This document shows, piece after piece, positions 24,851 through 37,800 of a DNA stretch of 64,000 nt (position 1 is its first letter; each line of letters starts with the position of its first letter). A program made the position numbers and the translations under genes. The DNA is from Cervus elaphus. Lineage: Eukaryota; Chordata; Mammalia; Artiodactyla; Cervidae. Below the pieces are notes generated by a model. That model worked only from the letters and a program-made list of their open reading frames with translations, was not told the origin of the DNA and did no database searches. The stretch lies in the NCBI RefSeq assembly GCF_910594005.1, contig NC_057848.1, positions 55,631,616-55,695,615 of the forward strand, read 5' to 3'.

Positions 24851-25731
24851 AGACATGTTCTTATCAGCCTGGTAAATGGGACTATTCCACCTATGTTTTT
24901 TGTCTCAAAGAGATCTTTTAAGGATGGCAGATATAATTTAGATTCTAAAATCCATACCAATTAGGTACAATACCATCAAAGCATACAATCAAAGCATAAC
25001 AATTTGCTGTAAGGAAAAAAGCGGGGAGGAAAGCTTTTGCATCTGTTCCTCTTACCTAACGGGCAGCTCTCATATGTTCTTGTAGATTCCTTCACATCTC
25101 CATCCCCCTCTCTTCCTACATTTCCTTCTACAGTGGGGTACCAAACACAAACTAGACATTCAGGACATAGTCCCCAGCCATCAATAGCAACTTCATTCAT
25201 TGTTGCAAAGCTCATCTCTACTTTCTACCCCATTATTCAAATCAGATCTTAACTCCCGAAGAAAAACCGTGAGGGCCTGAGATACCTAGCAATAATTCTT
25301 TCATAAACATTATGCCTAAAGCCAATTATACGACAGCTGGTGGCTAAAACAGAACCAGTCAGGGGCAGTGTCAACCAGAGTTCCACCACAATCAGAAGCT
25401 GAATTAATTGGAAATCCAATCTCCCTTGTAGGAACTGCTTATGTTCATGAAAAATGCTGCTCAGGGAGTCAGTTTTAAGTGATGCTATTGGTGTCTGAAA
25501 GAAGAGTCAGAGAGGAGACAGTTTATAAGCATTTGAGAAATATGGCGTCTCTGATCAGGGTTTATTTCTCCTTCAATTTTCAGTTTGGGGGCTTAAGGGT
25601 TTATGTTCTAAGGATCAAACAGCTGCTACACCTAGGGCTCATGAATGACCACTTAACACAGGAATGGAAATAAACAGTGTAACGTGCCAGGATCTAAAGC
25701 AACATCACACAGCGGGAAAGGCATGAGACCT

Positions 25732-25885
25732 CTCATTTATGAGCTGTGTGACCTTGATGGGACAGAAGATCTAAACCTCAGCGAGCCTGTTGCTTCTTCC
25801 TCCATTAAATGGGACTATCACTGCTCCCCTCATTATGGATCATGCCTCGCACATAATAGCTGCTCAATAAATGGACACCATTCGT
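25732..25885 (+). repeat. MIR SINE relic
   Basis: MIR in sense direction: TATGAGCTGTGTGACCTTGATGG, CTAAACCTCAGCGAGCC, CCATTAAATGGGACTATCACTGC, and TCGCACATAATAGCTGCTCAATAAATG. Confidence 0.85.
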
Positions 25886-26250
25886 GATATATGAAATGAT
25901 ATTGTCACCTTTAGAGTTTCTTTATATCTACAATCATTTAAAAAAAAACTTTCAAGGCTGGTTTTTATCTTTCTTGGCAGAGTCAAATATTATCGATCTT
26001 GGGGGAACATAAATTAAGCCAAAGCTGCTGGAGAACAGTTAAGACCCAAGACCTTATAAAACTGGGAACAATTTAGCCAAAGATAAAAGATGCTTAATGG
26101 CTGTAGCTTCCAATGCTGTAAAATGTCCCAGACATCCACAAGAGTGGAGCAACTCCTGAGTGAAAAACACGGGATGGAGAAATCCAAGGAAGAGATTACA
26201 TATGATATTACAACAGAATATCATATATAGCACACACATATATATATTGC

Positions 26251-26322
26251 ATTGGCCAAAAAGGTCATTCAGGTTTTCCTGCAAGACAGTATGGAGAGAC
26301 CTGAATAAATTTTTTGGTTAAC
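26251..26322. mobile_element. Mariner MITE, second copy
   Basis: Left end TTGGCCAAAAAGGTCATTCAGG and right end ACCTGAATAAATTTTTTGGTTAA form an imperfect inverted repeat. It belongs to the same family as the hairpin in intron 6 but is more diverged, with a larger loop (about 26280-26298). Confidence 0.78.
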
Positions 26323-28299
26323 CCAACACAAAAAGATCAAGGCAAAGAGTTAGGGAAAGGAAAATTAGGAATTCAGAAACAGTAGGTCAATGCCCCACCC
26401 CCATGTAGTTCACCTATGTTCTTTGCCAGAAGCAGCTCAGTGCAAGGGTTGAGCTAAGAGACTGGGAGACTGGGACTATTTTCCACCCTTAACATGTGAT
26501 TATTCCTTTTTTTAAACGTGATTATTCTTCTTGTCAGTAGTACCCATTCAAGATGGGAAAAACTACCAGAGTGAAAAGGCAAAACTTTTCCATATAAAAG
26601 TTTTCTATGTAAATATCCTGTCCTTTACAAAAAGAACATCGTGTGCTTTTGGAACTTCTATCCACTGCCACTTGTCTTGCATCAAATAAACATTCAAAAT
26701 TCTTGAAATGGGTCAAAAGGCCTTCAGTTCTGCTATTAAATGCCATTAGTTACTACTTTATAAACAATGGACCGGCTATTGATTAATGAGTTAGAATGCA
26801 TTCTAGAATTAACCCGTGACCTGAAGAGACTGGGAGCCCTTTCTATTCAATCCATTTGCTTGGTGCTATAAATTACCCCCTTGTATTTATGTTATTAGGA
26901 AGCTGCCTTTTACATATAAGGATTAATTTCCTTTTTACTGTAAAGGCCTTATTTCACAGCCCTGGTGTGGTGTGCAAACAGTAAGTTACCACATCCACAA
27001 AATTCCTGAGAAAGAAACCTTCTGGTAAATGCTACAAATCATACTTCTCACAGTTAAGAAAACTCAGAGAATTATAGCTATCCATGCTTTCACCCAAGAT
27101 CTTAAGTATTTGATGAAGAACAGCTAACACAGGCATCTACAAATGGAGGCGGGAGGGGGCAGATTAAACAAGCATTTCACTGACCAAACCAAACTGAAAC
27201 TTTGGCTTCTGACTATCTCCTCTGTCTTGCTTTTCTGGCCAAATCCATGTTCAGTTTTTAACAGGCACTGTCCTCCAGCTTGGCATAATCTCCCTCCTCA
27301 GGAGTGCCTGCTAGTGAGGGCATGGTGCACTAAAAGGACTTGTACTTGACTAATGTTCATCAGCTATCGCCCAACAATGGACCTCTCCTAGGATGACAAG
27401 GCCATTGCCAGCTGCGGCCCTTATTAGGGGCTGTTAACATATGAAAGGGGCTGGGGGATCCAGCCACAGTAGGAGCAGCCCTTTCTTCCCAAGGTTGCTT
27501 TCAGTAGTTAATGCATGTTGAATGCTAAAGCTCCTTTCCTTTCTCTCTCCCCGGGGTAACTTGGCCCAGGACACAAGGCTCAGAGCTGTAAGCCCTTCCC
27601 CTGGACCTTGTTCCATTTCTAGTAATGATCCTCCCAGCACCAGCTAGCCAAGTCACCTTAGCACAGCTATATCCTTCTCGCTGAGAAGGGCCCATGGGGG
27701 CAGGTTTAAGAAACCTCCAACCAAAAAAAAAGAAAAGAAAAGAAAGAGGCTGGAGTAGTGTTTCAAGTACTCCATATACTAACCTCCATGTCTATCTATT
27801 ATATGACATCTTTTATACACAAGCCTCATATATGGTCTATCTGTTCATGATCTAATATGAAATGAAAAATGAGGATGCACAGTAACATAATCAGTTATGA
27901 TTCTGATTTCTATGTACATATACACATTATCTACCTGACCAAAAAAAGATGAGGTATACAATGGTGATAGTGGGATATTGGGGACTCAGCATGATGCTTT
28001 TCAATGATTCTCAATTTTGTTCATTCCAATTTTGCAGTGACATAATCAGAAAAGTAATCCACCTCATGCTTTCAAAAATGACTTTTTCCCTTATCATATT
28101 CATCCAACTTAAATGCTTCAACACATTTTTTTCTACTTTTTCCTAATTGTCTACAGTGAGTATCATGATGCTGAAAATAACCCAAAAGTGGCAAAACACC
28201 AAAGCAGTTCTTACATTTTTTGTTAAAAAATACTGTTTTTTCCTACAAACTATTGCTTTGAAGTTGTAGCAATGTGGAAAATATGGCAAGGTATGAAGA

Positions 28300-28720
28300 A
28301 AATAAAAATTACCCATAATCCCACCATTGAGAGAACAATGGTTTATTGAATTTCTTTCCTGTCTTTTCTATGAAGGAATGTGTTGTCACACGGTTGAAGT
28401 CATACTGTATTTATACCCTGTTCTCACGTAACACTGTATGGTTAGCACTTCCGATGTGATTAAAAAGCTTCCAGAAATATCATTTTTAGCAACTGCATAC
28501 TATGACACTATATGGGCAAATCATAATGTAATCACTATGGGACATTTAGACTGATTTCCTATTTTTCATTAATTAATGTATGTACAGGAATTAATGTATG
28601 TACAACATTCCTGTACATAAAGCTGTATGCAGATTTTTCTTTCCTTGTGATCAATACCTAGAAGCAGAATTATTGAATCAAAGGATATGAATGAACCTAT
28701 GTGACATGCCTGACACACTG
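28300..28720 (-). mobile_element. Old L1 3'-end relic
   Basis: The plus strand resembles the complement of an old L1M-type 3' region: GGACATTTAGACTGATTTCC, CCTGTACATAAAGCTGTATGC, CTAGAAGCAGAATTATTGAATCAAAGG. It is strongly diverged. Family and ends are approximate. Confidence 0.55.
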
Positions 28721-30278
28721 CCAAAGTGACCTACAGAAAAGGTGTGCCCATGTAGCACTCCCTGCTTGAGTCCCCTTTATTATGAGACAGAGAGAGAGAG
28801 AGAGGTGGAGATGGGCCAGGACAATGAACAAGAAAGGCCTGAATGGCTTGGGAATTCTCAGTCAATCAGAATAACTGCTAGATCAAATAAGCCCTTTTCT
28901 TTGCCAGGACAGACAGACGCATGGAAGAAAAGGGCGAGCAGAGATGATCAACAAGGTTCTCAACTCCCAGGCTCAAAGCACAATGAACCAACAAAAACAG
29001 ATAAAAGCAGTTTGGCTCAAGCTCTTCTGTGTATTTACTTGCCTCCAAACAGATCAGCTGCTTCTTGCTGAAGCCACAGCTAATAGCAGAGGTCCAAAGA
29101 GAGAGTGCTCGGGGGCGCTCTGAAAGCTGCACAGGCATTTTCAATGAGAGAGCCAACACCACAGTCACAATTGGTCACACCTGAGATAACAGCTCAAAAG
29201 GCAGAAAACCTTTGTCAATACAGAAACGTGTGTGTTTTGTCTGAGCTCTTGATTTGATTACAGTAAACTGGTAGTGGCTCGTTCTAGTCACGTTTCAGAG
29301 AGATTAGCAAAGAATTAGGAAAAATACCCAGCGTTTTAGTCTCTTTTGCATGGAGGGAAAAAACCAAAGAAAGAAAACAGAATTGGAAAACACACAGTAG
29401 CAGTGCTTTCCAAGCACAGTATGATCTGAAAGGAACACTGCATTCGCAGGAAGGCCAGAGGCCTCATGTCTTTTTCTGTACTTTTTGTGGCTACTCATCT
29501 TGCCTGCTGTACTTTAATATAAGTTTTAAGAAGCAACAAATTTAAAAAAGACATCTTGATGATGAATGAAACCCGAGGTAAGGCTTAAAAACAACACTAT
29601 GGTTTGGGTATGTTACACATTTCTATGACACATCTATCTTAAGGATGTCTAAGACTTAAAGACCCAGGAAGTCTTTAGTAAGTTGGTATGGCCTTGCAAA
29701 GGAGAGTAAGAGAACTATGCAGTTGAAAAATACTTATGGTCAGGGGTCAGGAAAATTTCAGAAATTTCAGCTTAGCTAATGGCCATGAAGTTTAGTTGGC
29801 TATATATTTGTTTTTCATAGGCACGTGAATTCGAATGCCTTCAACTTGCTGAATCTCCACACTGCTTTGCCTATTGGCCTAATGAAGTAATGGCCAGGAT
29901 GAACCATGGAAAATTTTTAGTCAGTGATTAAAACACAAATTTGGCTCAATCTGAAGAGTGGCCACCCTTCACTTAAGCTCTCCAGCCCTCTTGTTTTCTA
30001 TCATTTCACAAAAGCAGGACATGAAGCACTCTTCAGATAGATGGGACAGACAATTATTTCTTTTATGTGCGTTTTAAGCTAATTCAGAACATTTCTACTA
30101 TTATTCGAGTTAACAAGCTTCAGGCCCATGAGAGGGTTTTCAAAGACCTGGTGAAAGTAGCGGAGGGTTAAGAAATGATAGGAGGAAAATAGAGGGGACC
30201 ATGCAGACGCCTAATTAACATCTTGTAAGACCTTTCACTGAAGCAGCTGGTCTGGTCACATGTTTAGAAGATTCACAG

Positions 30279-30415
30279 AATTTGTAGAATTGAAAGGGTC
30301 TTTACAGAGCATCCAACTCAACCCCTTCATTTTATGGATGGGAAAACTGAGACCAGTTAATTGCCCCAGGTCACAGTGGGTTCACAGCAGAACCAGGCTG
30401 ATAACTCGGTAGGCT
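30279..30415 (+). repeat. Ancient dispersed repeat, second copy
   Basis: TTTGTAGAATTGAAAGGGTC, CCAACTCAACCCCTTCATTTTATGGATGGG, and AACTGAGACCAGTTAATTGCCCCAGGTCAC match the pattern of 11150-11290. Confidence 0.5.
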
Positions 30416-32480
30416 CCGCCTCCTGCCCAAAGTTGCTACATTTGCTCCCACAATGGCAAATGAAAGCAGTTTCCCCAACGGATTACCATCAGACAACATT
30501 CAATTTCCTTAAAAAGTCTTTTTGAACCTGCAAAACAACATGCAAATAATTTGATTTGGGGAGTCTGTAAGCAAGAATCTATCTTTGTGGTTGTTACCAT
30601 CATTTTTACTATGTCATTTGAAAATTTAACATGGCAGCTCTAATCTTCTTAATCTATTTGGGTTGTTTGATTTAGCTCTGATTCTTTTAAAAACAACTAG
30701 CCTCACAAAATGTGACATTTGGGGGCGGGTCTTTATGTTGTGGTCCCCAAACACGGATTATGCCCTACTTCTATTATTTCTATTCCTTTTGCCAAGCAAT
30801 TCTTTCAAAGCCCCCTGAACGAAGTATCTGATTAGCATATTTATGAGACAACTGATTCAGCTATGTTAATTAGCAGTTCTATACTTCAAAAAAAAAAAAA
30901 AAGAAAGAAAAATTCCCAGAACTGACCAAGAGGGGGAGCAGCTAACTCTGTCTGGCTCCATGTCTCTAGCCCAGGATAGTAGATTTCTGCTATTGAACAT
31001 TCTAAGTCAAAGAGTAGATTAAAGTATAGGAGAATACAAAGATGAGTCCTAAACTCAGAGGTATTGGTTTAATATATGGGATATCTGAGAAAGGGGGTGT
31101 GGGTGGGGGAACTGATGCCTAAGGAAGTTCTGTACTTCAGTCAGGTCTCAAAACACACATGGGTAGAGTTTACAACTTAAAAACTGGTTTATGCACTGTA
31201 CAGGTGCAAAGAATAGAAAATTAAAGGTGTAGAACAATGGGCCTTAGAGATAAGGGGACTAACTGATTCCAAAACGCCAGAGCTCAGACTCTGCCCAGAG
31301 CTCATTGAGGCAGTATGATAATGGGATGCTTTCTGGTTAAAAAGGGTGAATTCCTGAAAAGCCTCAAAAAACCTTGTTTTTATTTGAAATTTTAGAAAAA
31401 ATACTTGTTCCTGCTTTAGAAAAACATGGTATCTCATAAACATGACTGAGGTTTTGATGATAGAGGAAGTTGCCTGAGCTCAGGATAGCCACTTTGAATT
31501 TAAACTGTAAGCTTGGAGATGGCCAAAGATGCTTCTTTGAAGTAGTCTGACCTCCCCTGTTCCCATGTGTCCTTCACTATTTTCTCAGTACTTATCACTA
31601 GCCTTCTTTGTGCCACCTTGCTGCCCCATTTTGTCTTTCCAGTCGCCATCTTGTTACTCTGCTCAACTTCCTGCCTTCCATTCACATCAATAACCCTTGG
31701 TTTGGCTTTTACAAAGGTGGTGACCAAATCACCCCACCCTTGACTTTCTGAGAGTCACAACAGCCCCTGTACAACTTCACTCAACATCATTTTAGGCCTT
31801 GTGGAGTACTGGCAGGTCATAATTGCCAACCTTAAAAATCAATCAATAAATGCAGCACCCACCAGAAGATTATGGTTTCTTGGCTAACAATCAACTTTTA
31901 CCATATAGAAGCAGTTAATTGTCTCAGAAGACCTAACTTGGGGGGGAGGGGAAGCAAACTATCCAAGCTCTGTTCTGATCTGCAGGTCAAACACATTTTA
32001 GCTACTACACCTTCAAAATAATTTAAATCTATGCCGCCTACCTTTATTGTCTATGCCATAGTCTAATGTGAAGTCAGAAGAAACATGCTGGAGTTTCATA
32101 ATCATTTTTCATGGCCAGTTTTGAAACTGACAAAGAAACAGTGTTAAACACATATATTGAAGGTGAAGGCTGGTAGGGATGGGCAAGAGAAACTGTTTTT
32201 CTCTACTTTTTAAAAAAACATATGTTAACACTTACTGATAAATTTCTTTGTATGGCTTTTTAAAAACTACACACTGGAGTCATACAAATAATGCTATAAA
32301 ATCATGCGGAATGTGAAGGGGAAAGAATAGCAAAACCAGCAGGCCCATCAGCAAGAGAAATCACTAAATGTCTGTGCTCCACACCAGGACACATGTCTAA
32401 TAAGAAATGTGGTGATCTGGAGGTGGTGACCTTGGAAGTTAACAGCCTCATCTCCACTCCAGCAGGCTACAAACAGGCTG

Positions 32481-32745
32481 CTGCTAAGTCGCTTCAGTCG
32501 TGTCCGGCTCTGTGCAACCCCATGGACTACAGCCCACCAGGCCCCGCCATCCCTGGGATTCTCCAGGCAAGAACACTGGAGTGGGATGCCATTTCCTTCT
32601 CCAATGCATGAAAGTGAAAAGTGAAAGTGAAGTCGCTCAGTCATGTCCGACTCTGAGCGACCCCATGGACTGCAGCCTACCAGGCTCCTCCGTCCATGGG
32701 ATTTTCCAGGCAAGGTACTGGAGTGGGATGCCATCGCCTTCTCCG
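32481..32745 (-). mobile_element. BovA2 dimer SINE (265 bp)
   Basis: Two A-type monomers in reverse complement, each with GTCGCT[TC]..CAG and CCTCCGTCC/CCCGCCATCC-type body, joined at CCAATGCATGAAAGTG. A perfect 12-bp target-site duplication, ACAAACAGGCTG, lies at 32469-32480 and 32746-32757. Confidence 0.94.
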
Positions 32746-33809
32746 ACAAACAGGCTGGCCACTTCTAAAGAGCTGGAATTTTCCCTTTTAAGTCCCATTA
32801 GTAAACCCCCAAGTGGTAATTTTTAATTACTAGCATCTCATGTTTTGAAAAATGACTATCTTCCTAAGTTTTTTCTCAGTTATTGTCTTGAATGGGAAAT
32901 GCCACAGTCAAGAGAATACCATTCTTTTCAATGATCATACTGATAAATTTAGTGACCAGGAGACACAGGTGGTCTAATAATGTCTTTTGCCAGTAACACT
33001 CATCTTCACGTGGTGTCAACAGGATACAGAAATATATAAATTATTTCCATCTATTTAGGCAAAGGAGATACAGACTAAGCATAATTCCTCATACAAAGTG
33101 TTGGGGAAAGTGGGCACAAAAATTGGTGCATAGAAAAATTTAGTTCACCTATATTACAGTTTAATTATGCATTTGTCATGTAGCCTGGGAACCTACTAAC
33201 ACTTATTAAATCAGTTATCAGTTTCAGGTAACGAATCTCAAAGCCAACATTTGAAATACAACCTGTTCTTTAACTGGGGACTGCCTTATCAGCTAGATCA
33301 AATCTAATTTAGTCCCACTTCTCACCATGGTAATGAGCCCTTTGCAGAAATGCTCAAAGACATTTCACATCTTGAAAATTTGCCTTGTACTTCTTCAGCA
33401 CACAGAATGTCAGGAAAAGCATGCTTCAAAGGTACTATGTAATTAGAATGGCCTTTACAACAGGCACAAAGGAAATCATTTCTATTAAAATTAAGTCTAC
33501 TTCACAACAATCTTGAGACTGAGTGAACAGCACCAGAAAAAGGGATCCTGAGGTGTTTGGGACCATGTAAGTCTAGTTTTGAAAAGTCTGTTATCTATTA
33601 CATTGCTTCAGGTATGTTGAAGTCCCTCTCATCTAACTCGGATTGGCTATTTCTTCACTCTGAAAAGATGAAGTGTGCATCTGAGAATCCTTATTTGGCA
33701 CAGGGGACTGAAATGGGTTTGTTCGTGGCTTTGACGTGGATAGACCATTGCTTCTTGGCCTTGGCTAAGATCAAGTGTCACATAGGTAGACCAAGTGTGA
33801 AATTTAAAG

Positions 33810-34012
33810 TGTGAGTCACTCAGTCATGTCCAACTCTTTGCGACCCCATGGACTACAGCCCACCCGGCTCCTCTGTCTATGGGGATTCTTCAGACAAGAG
33901 CACTGGAGTGGGTTGCCATGTCCTACTCCAGGGGATTTCCCAACCCAGGGATCAAACCCAGGTCTCCTGCACTGCAGGCAGATTCTTTACCATCTGAACC
34001 ACTGAAGTTCCA
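33810..34012 (-). mobile_element. BovA/Bov-tA SINE
   Basis: Reverse-complement body GAGTCACTCAGTCATGTCC, GACCCCATGGACTACAGCCC, GGAGTGGGTTGCCATGTCC, and a B-box complement (GGATCAAACCC). The tRNA-like end is diverged and no clear duplication is seen. Confidence 0.9.
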
Positions 34013-34562
34013 GCTAAAATGAGGCCCTGGATGGAGCCCAGTATACTTAATACTAGAGCCCAGGAGCTACCTCTGGGTCGCCGCTGCATGGACACTCGAG
34101 AGCTGAGCTTTAATCCTGTGTTCTACAGGCTTGGCTTTGGGGGGAGCCATTTTGAAATTAAATTTGAAGTCCAGCATCTGCAGAATATCTATGGTTATTT
34201 TGGCTAAGTTTTCAGATGCCTGTTTTTTATTAGAAAGCTTTTTTTTAAGTGACTTGCGTCAACAACACTATTGTGTGTTCACCCAAGAAAATAAATGAAA
34301 GCATTTAAACTACTTTAATCTCTTCCTTGGCTTCTTGTGACCATATTTCCATAATGGCTACCATACCATACAGATCCTAGTGTATCTGGAAGGATTCTAG
34401 CACTAAAACTGTAAGGCTCACTTGCCCCTGGGATCCAGGAAAGAGAGCATCTTGAGAGAAAATGAGCACTGAGAGAAGAAGGGCGCTCAGGGAGAAGCAA
34501 CTGTACAAATTTCACTGGCAGCTCATGGATGTAGCTTGACTAAAAGGTATAAAGTGAATTCA

Positions 34563-34671
34563 AGGGAGTTCCCTGGCCATCCAGTGCTTAGGACACAGTA
34601 CTTTACTGCCGTGGTCCAGGTTCAATGCCTGGTAAGGGAAATAAGATCCTACAAGCAACATGGCTATAAAG
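34563..34671 (+). mobile_element. CHR-2-type SINE next to the exon 2 donor
   Basis: GGGAGTTCCCTGGCCATCCAGTG at the head, B-box-like GGTTCAATGCC, and AAGATCCTACAAGC near the tail. Its tail end lies about 48 bases from the exon 2 donor, antisense to GPC4. Confidence 0.82.
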
Positions 34672-34719
34672 AAATAAGTAACTGACTACACTTACTGAGA
34701 CCAAAGTTCCAATACATAC

Positions 34720-34878
34720 CATCAAACTTCTTGTAGCGGGAGGCAAATACAGCTTGTAAATGATTGCACTGTTCGCTGACCACACTTTTGAAATCCTCCT
34801 TACTTTGTAGGCTGTACTTCTCCTCCATCTCTTGAGAGCAGCAGGTATAACCCTGGAGACAGATTTTCAAATGATCAC
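34720..34878 (-). CDS. GPC4: GPC4 exon 2
   Basis: The most 5' exon in the window. It completes Gly54 and encodes residues 55-106 (DHLKICLQGYTCCSQEMEEK ... FASRYKKFD), then the first base of Glu107. It has four core cysteines (KIC, TCC, EQC). Compared with human it shows QGYT for QGST and KED for KDD. The acceptor is CTTCCAG|GTGATC and the donor GATG|GTATGT. The phase-1 start requires an exon 1 ending in a single base of Gly54, as in the human gene. That exon is not in the window. Confidence 0.97.
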
Positions 34879-37800
34879 CTGGAAGAGAAAATGTAGGACA
34901 ATCAATCTCCAACATAAGTCATCAAGTTCAAGAGGGAAGAGGTTGATTTAGGTGCACATGCTTGGCTTCATCTCTGTCTGTGATATTCCTGCAAAAGCCC
35001 AGATGTCAAGATTTTCTTGTTACAGGTATTAAGACACCAGAAGATTGACCTTATGACTGTGTGTGGTGTAGTCACTCATTCATCCAAATACAGACTAATG
35101 GCTTTCAATAAATGTAATCTTCAGGTAGCTCGAAGAGTCAAGGAAAATGTCCAAGACACATTCACTCCATAGCAGCTCAATGCACAAACCATCTGCCTCC
35201 CCTACACCAACAGCATTCTGTTTGTGGTTTGGACGTGAGAGTCTAGAAAGCTTCTTTTTAATAAACCCCAAACTTCACTCCTGCCTTGTTCCTCTGTCAC
35301 AGACCAAAATTTACCCTTCGAACAGACCATGCCTTTCCCTTATAATGACTGACAGATACGGTGCCACTCAAAAATAATCCCACCTGGTACCATCACATTA
35401 GTTATGCCAATATTAATTGTGTGATATAGGTACCCTTGTATAATTTTCTACTGGTTTACAAGGATTTATTTTCACTGTTCCTTCTGTTGTTGCAGTTCAT
35501 GTTCCATGATAGACAAAAGGGTTCTGAAAAGCCCTAAGGTCTCAGGAACTCAGGAAGGCATATACTGAAGACATATGAACCTTTCAATGGTTAAGTGTGA
35601 ATAATAAAACAAGGGATGAGGAACGAAGAGTAAAATCTGTGTATCAGCACTAATCGTGGACATGAACTGGGCCAGGAGCCGACCACTGCTGCTTCTTGGC
35701 TGCGGGTGCTTAGAGGAAATAAGTCTTCACCTCGGACAGATAGCAAAGTAGCCTTGTGGCAGGGGCAGACTTCAGATAACATGGTATTGGCAATTTATTT
35801 GACTAACACTAGTGTTGTCAACTGCACAGATGCAAATAATTACATAATCAGATATATTCCTGATCATTCTTCCTTCCTGGCAATTAAAAAGTAGGGAGAG
35901 TGTTACTGCCAGACAAAAACGGGTTTGCAGCATTAAAGGGCTATTTAAAGAAGAGGAGAAGGGAAACAATCTTCAAATAACTTCCTCATCCAGAAACTAC
36001 AAAATGCTTCTTTTGCCATTTTGAAACCTTTGGGGTGGGGATGGGGGCTAAGGAAGGATGTGAAAGAGTTTAGAGCTGTGAGGTTGCTGAACATCTTAGA
36101 TCTCATTAGTGGAAGAAGCCCAGTTTTCTGGAAACACCTTGTTACAACCAAAAACAAAACTGCCTCCTCACTGGCTTAACAAGTTCACAGCAGGTCTTTG
36201 GTACTGAGACATCTAATTAGCAAAGAGATACCCAGTTGTCTCCTGGTTTTAGGGTGGAGGATCCCCCCCGCAACACAATCTTCACACAAAAAATAATGCA
36301 AAGGTCCCCAACTACTACAGCAAGTACAAGTTACAGTACTTGTAACTGTGTTTAAAAAAAATCCATATCACACTCACACCCCACACAGAAAATGAGCTGA
36401 AATACAATGAGAACTTAGAATGTACAAAGCTACATAAATGAATTATAATAAGAGAGCAGCTACTTTTTAAGATTTTCACAGGCTACAAATCATCACAGAG
36501 CCACTTCTGCTCATTTGAGCCTTGAATACACCATGTAATCTGTCTACATTTCTAAAAGGTGTTACTTGAAAATGTAATGTGACATTCTTGCCAGAAGCCC
36601 TGTCCAAGACACACTTGTGAATTAAATCCCAAACCATACTTGGGCTACTAGGGATTTGGTGCCATAACCAGTTTTGGCTGATGAGAAGTTCCAAGGGAGG
36701 AAAAGGAACAATTCTTGGTGCATCTGAAGAAGAAATTACAGTTCTGCATACCGGTAAGAACTCAAGCAACTCATTTGATTTTTAAAACATAAATAGTTCT
36801 ACTTTAACACCCAAAAATGATTTCTATGATTCAAAGCCAGGCCATATGTATCGATGGAAAGACATTCCACTTTGTTGGAGATTGCTTCTAAAATGCTGGG
36901 TCTGAATGAGAAATGCCTTTTGTTTCTGGAGATCTCCTCTAAACTTGGTGATCCTATGTACTTCTCATTAAAGAAGGATGTCCCAATTTGGTCTTTAGGC
37001 TGAAAGAGTAGGGCACAGGGACATCAGGATCCAATGTGGGACAGGGGGTGAGATCGTGAGAGGAGCTTCTGACACATGCCCTTTCTGAAGAATTCTAGCT
37101 TCAAAGCCTGAAGCATTAGAGCCACAGAAGACTTGGGAGTCTTAGTTCATCCAATAGTTCAAGTAAACAGGGCTATGATCTACAGCCATCATTTACCTCC
37201 TCTACGTCCCTAACTCAACCTCCTGCTTCTGGAACGCTGGCTGTGCTCTTCATAGCCTTCTTCTGGTCCCTTACCTCTTCTGTCTGCCTTTCACCCCTTT
37301 TCACTCTTCTCATCTTATTCTCTCTTAACCCACTCCACCTCTTTTAACAGCACATAATGAGAAACTGAAGGACTTTTTGTATTTGTTATACTTGTTGAGA
37401 GTTCCCTGTTCTTAAGTTCAAAAGCAGGTGTATTGAAGGCTTTATGGATTTCTAAGGAAGCACCTAAATTAAGTTGCTTTTTGTACATGGCCCTTGATTA
37501 GGTTTTTTTCTTTGTGGGTCAGTGGCCCTCAAAAGAAAAAAGGTCCCTTAGCCTTGTCCTCAGAGGCTTGGATGAGAGTCAATGAAGCGTGCTTTTAAAG
37601 CCTAACTCTGCGGCATTAAAAACAAAAAAATCACTCGAAAGAGCCAAACTTTTTTCAATCACACCAGCTCGATGTAATTTCTCCTTAGTCCTAATATCAA
37701 TGCCTTCGTTTTTCAAAGCTGAACAAAGACAATCACAATAAATTACTCCTCAATCCTGCTGAGTGTGGATTGGCTCTTTTTTTTCTTCTGCAGCACTTCA

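Larger units (their letters stand above)
21266..34719 (-). other. GPC4: GPC4 intron 2 (13.5 kb)
   Basis: Donor GATG|GTATGT and acceptor TCTAG, phase 1. Repeats listed separately fall at 22605-22910, 23869-23902, 24465-24850, 25732-25885, 26251-26322, 28300-28720, 30279-30415, 32481-32745, 33810-34012 and 34563-34671. The stretches 21266-22604, 22925-24450, 24863-25731, 26323-28299, 28721-30278, 30416-32468 and 32758-33809 hold nothing I recognise. Confidence 0.93.

Noticed and set aside
36321..36350. Small palindrome around CAAGTACAAGTTACAGTACTTGTAACTG
   Set aside because: The stem is only about 7 bp, within the range of chance in AT-rich intron.
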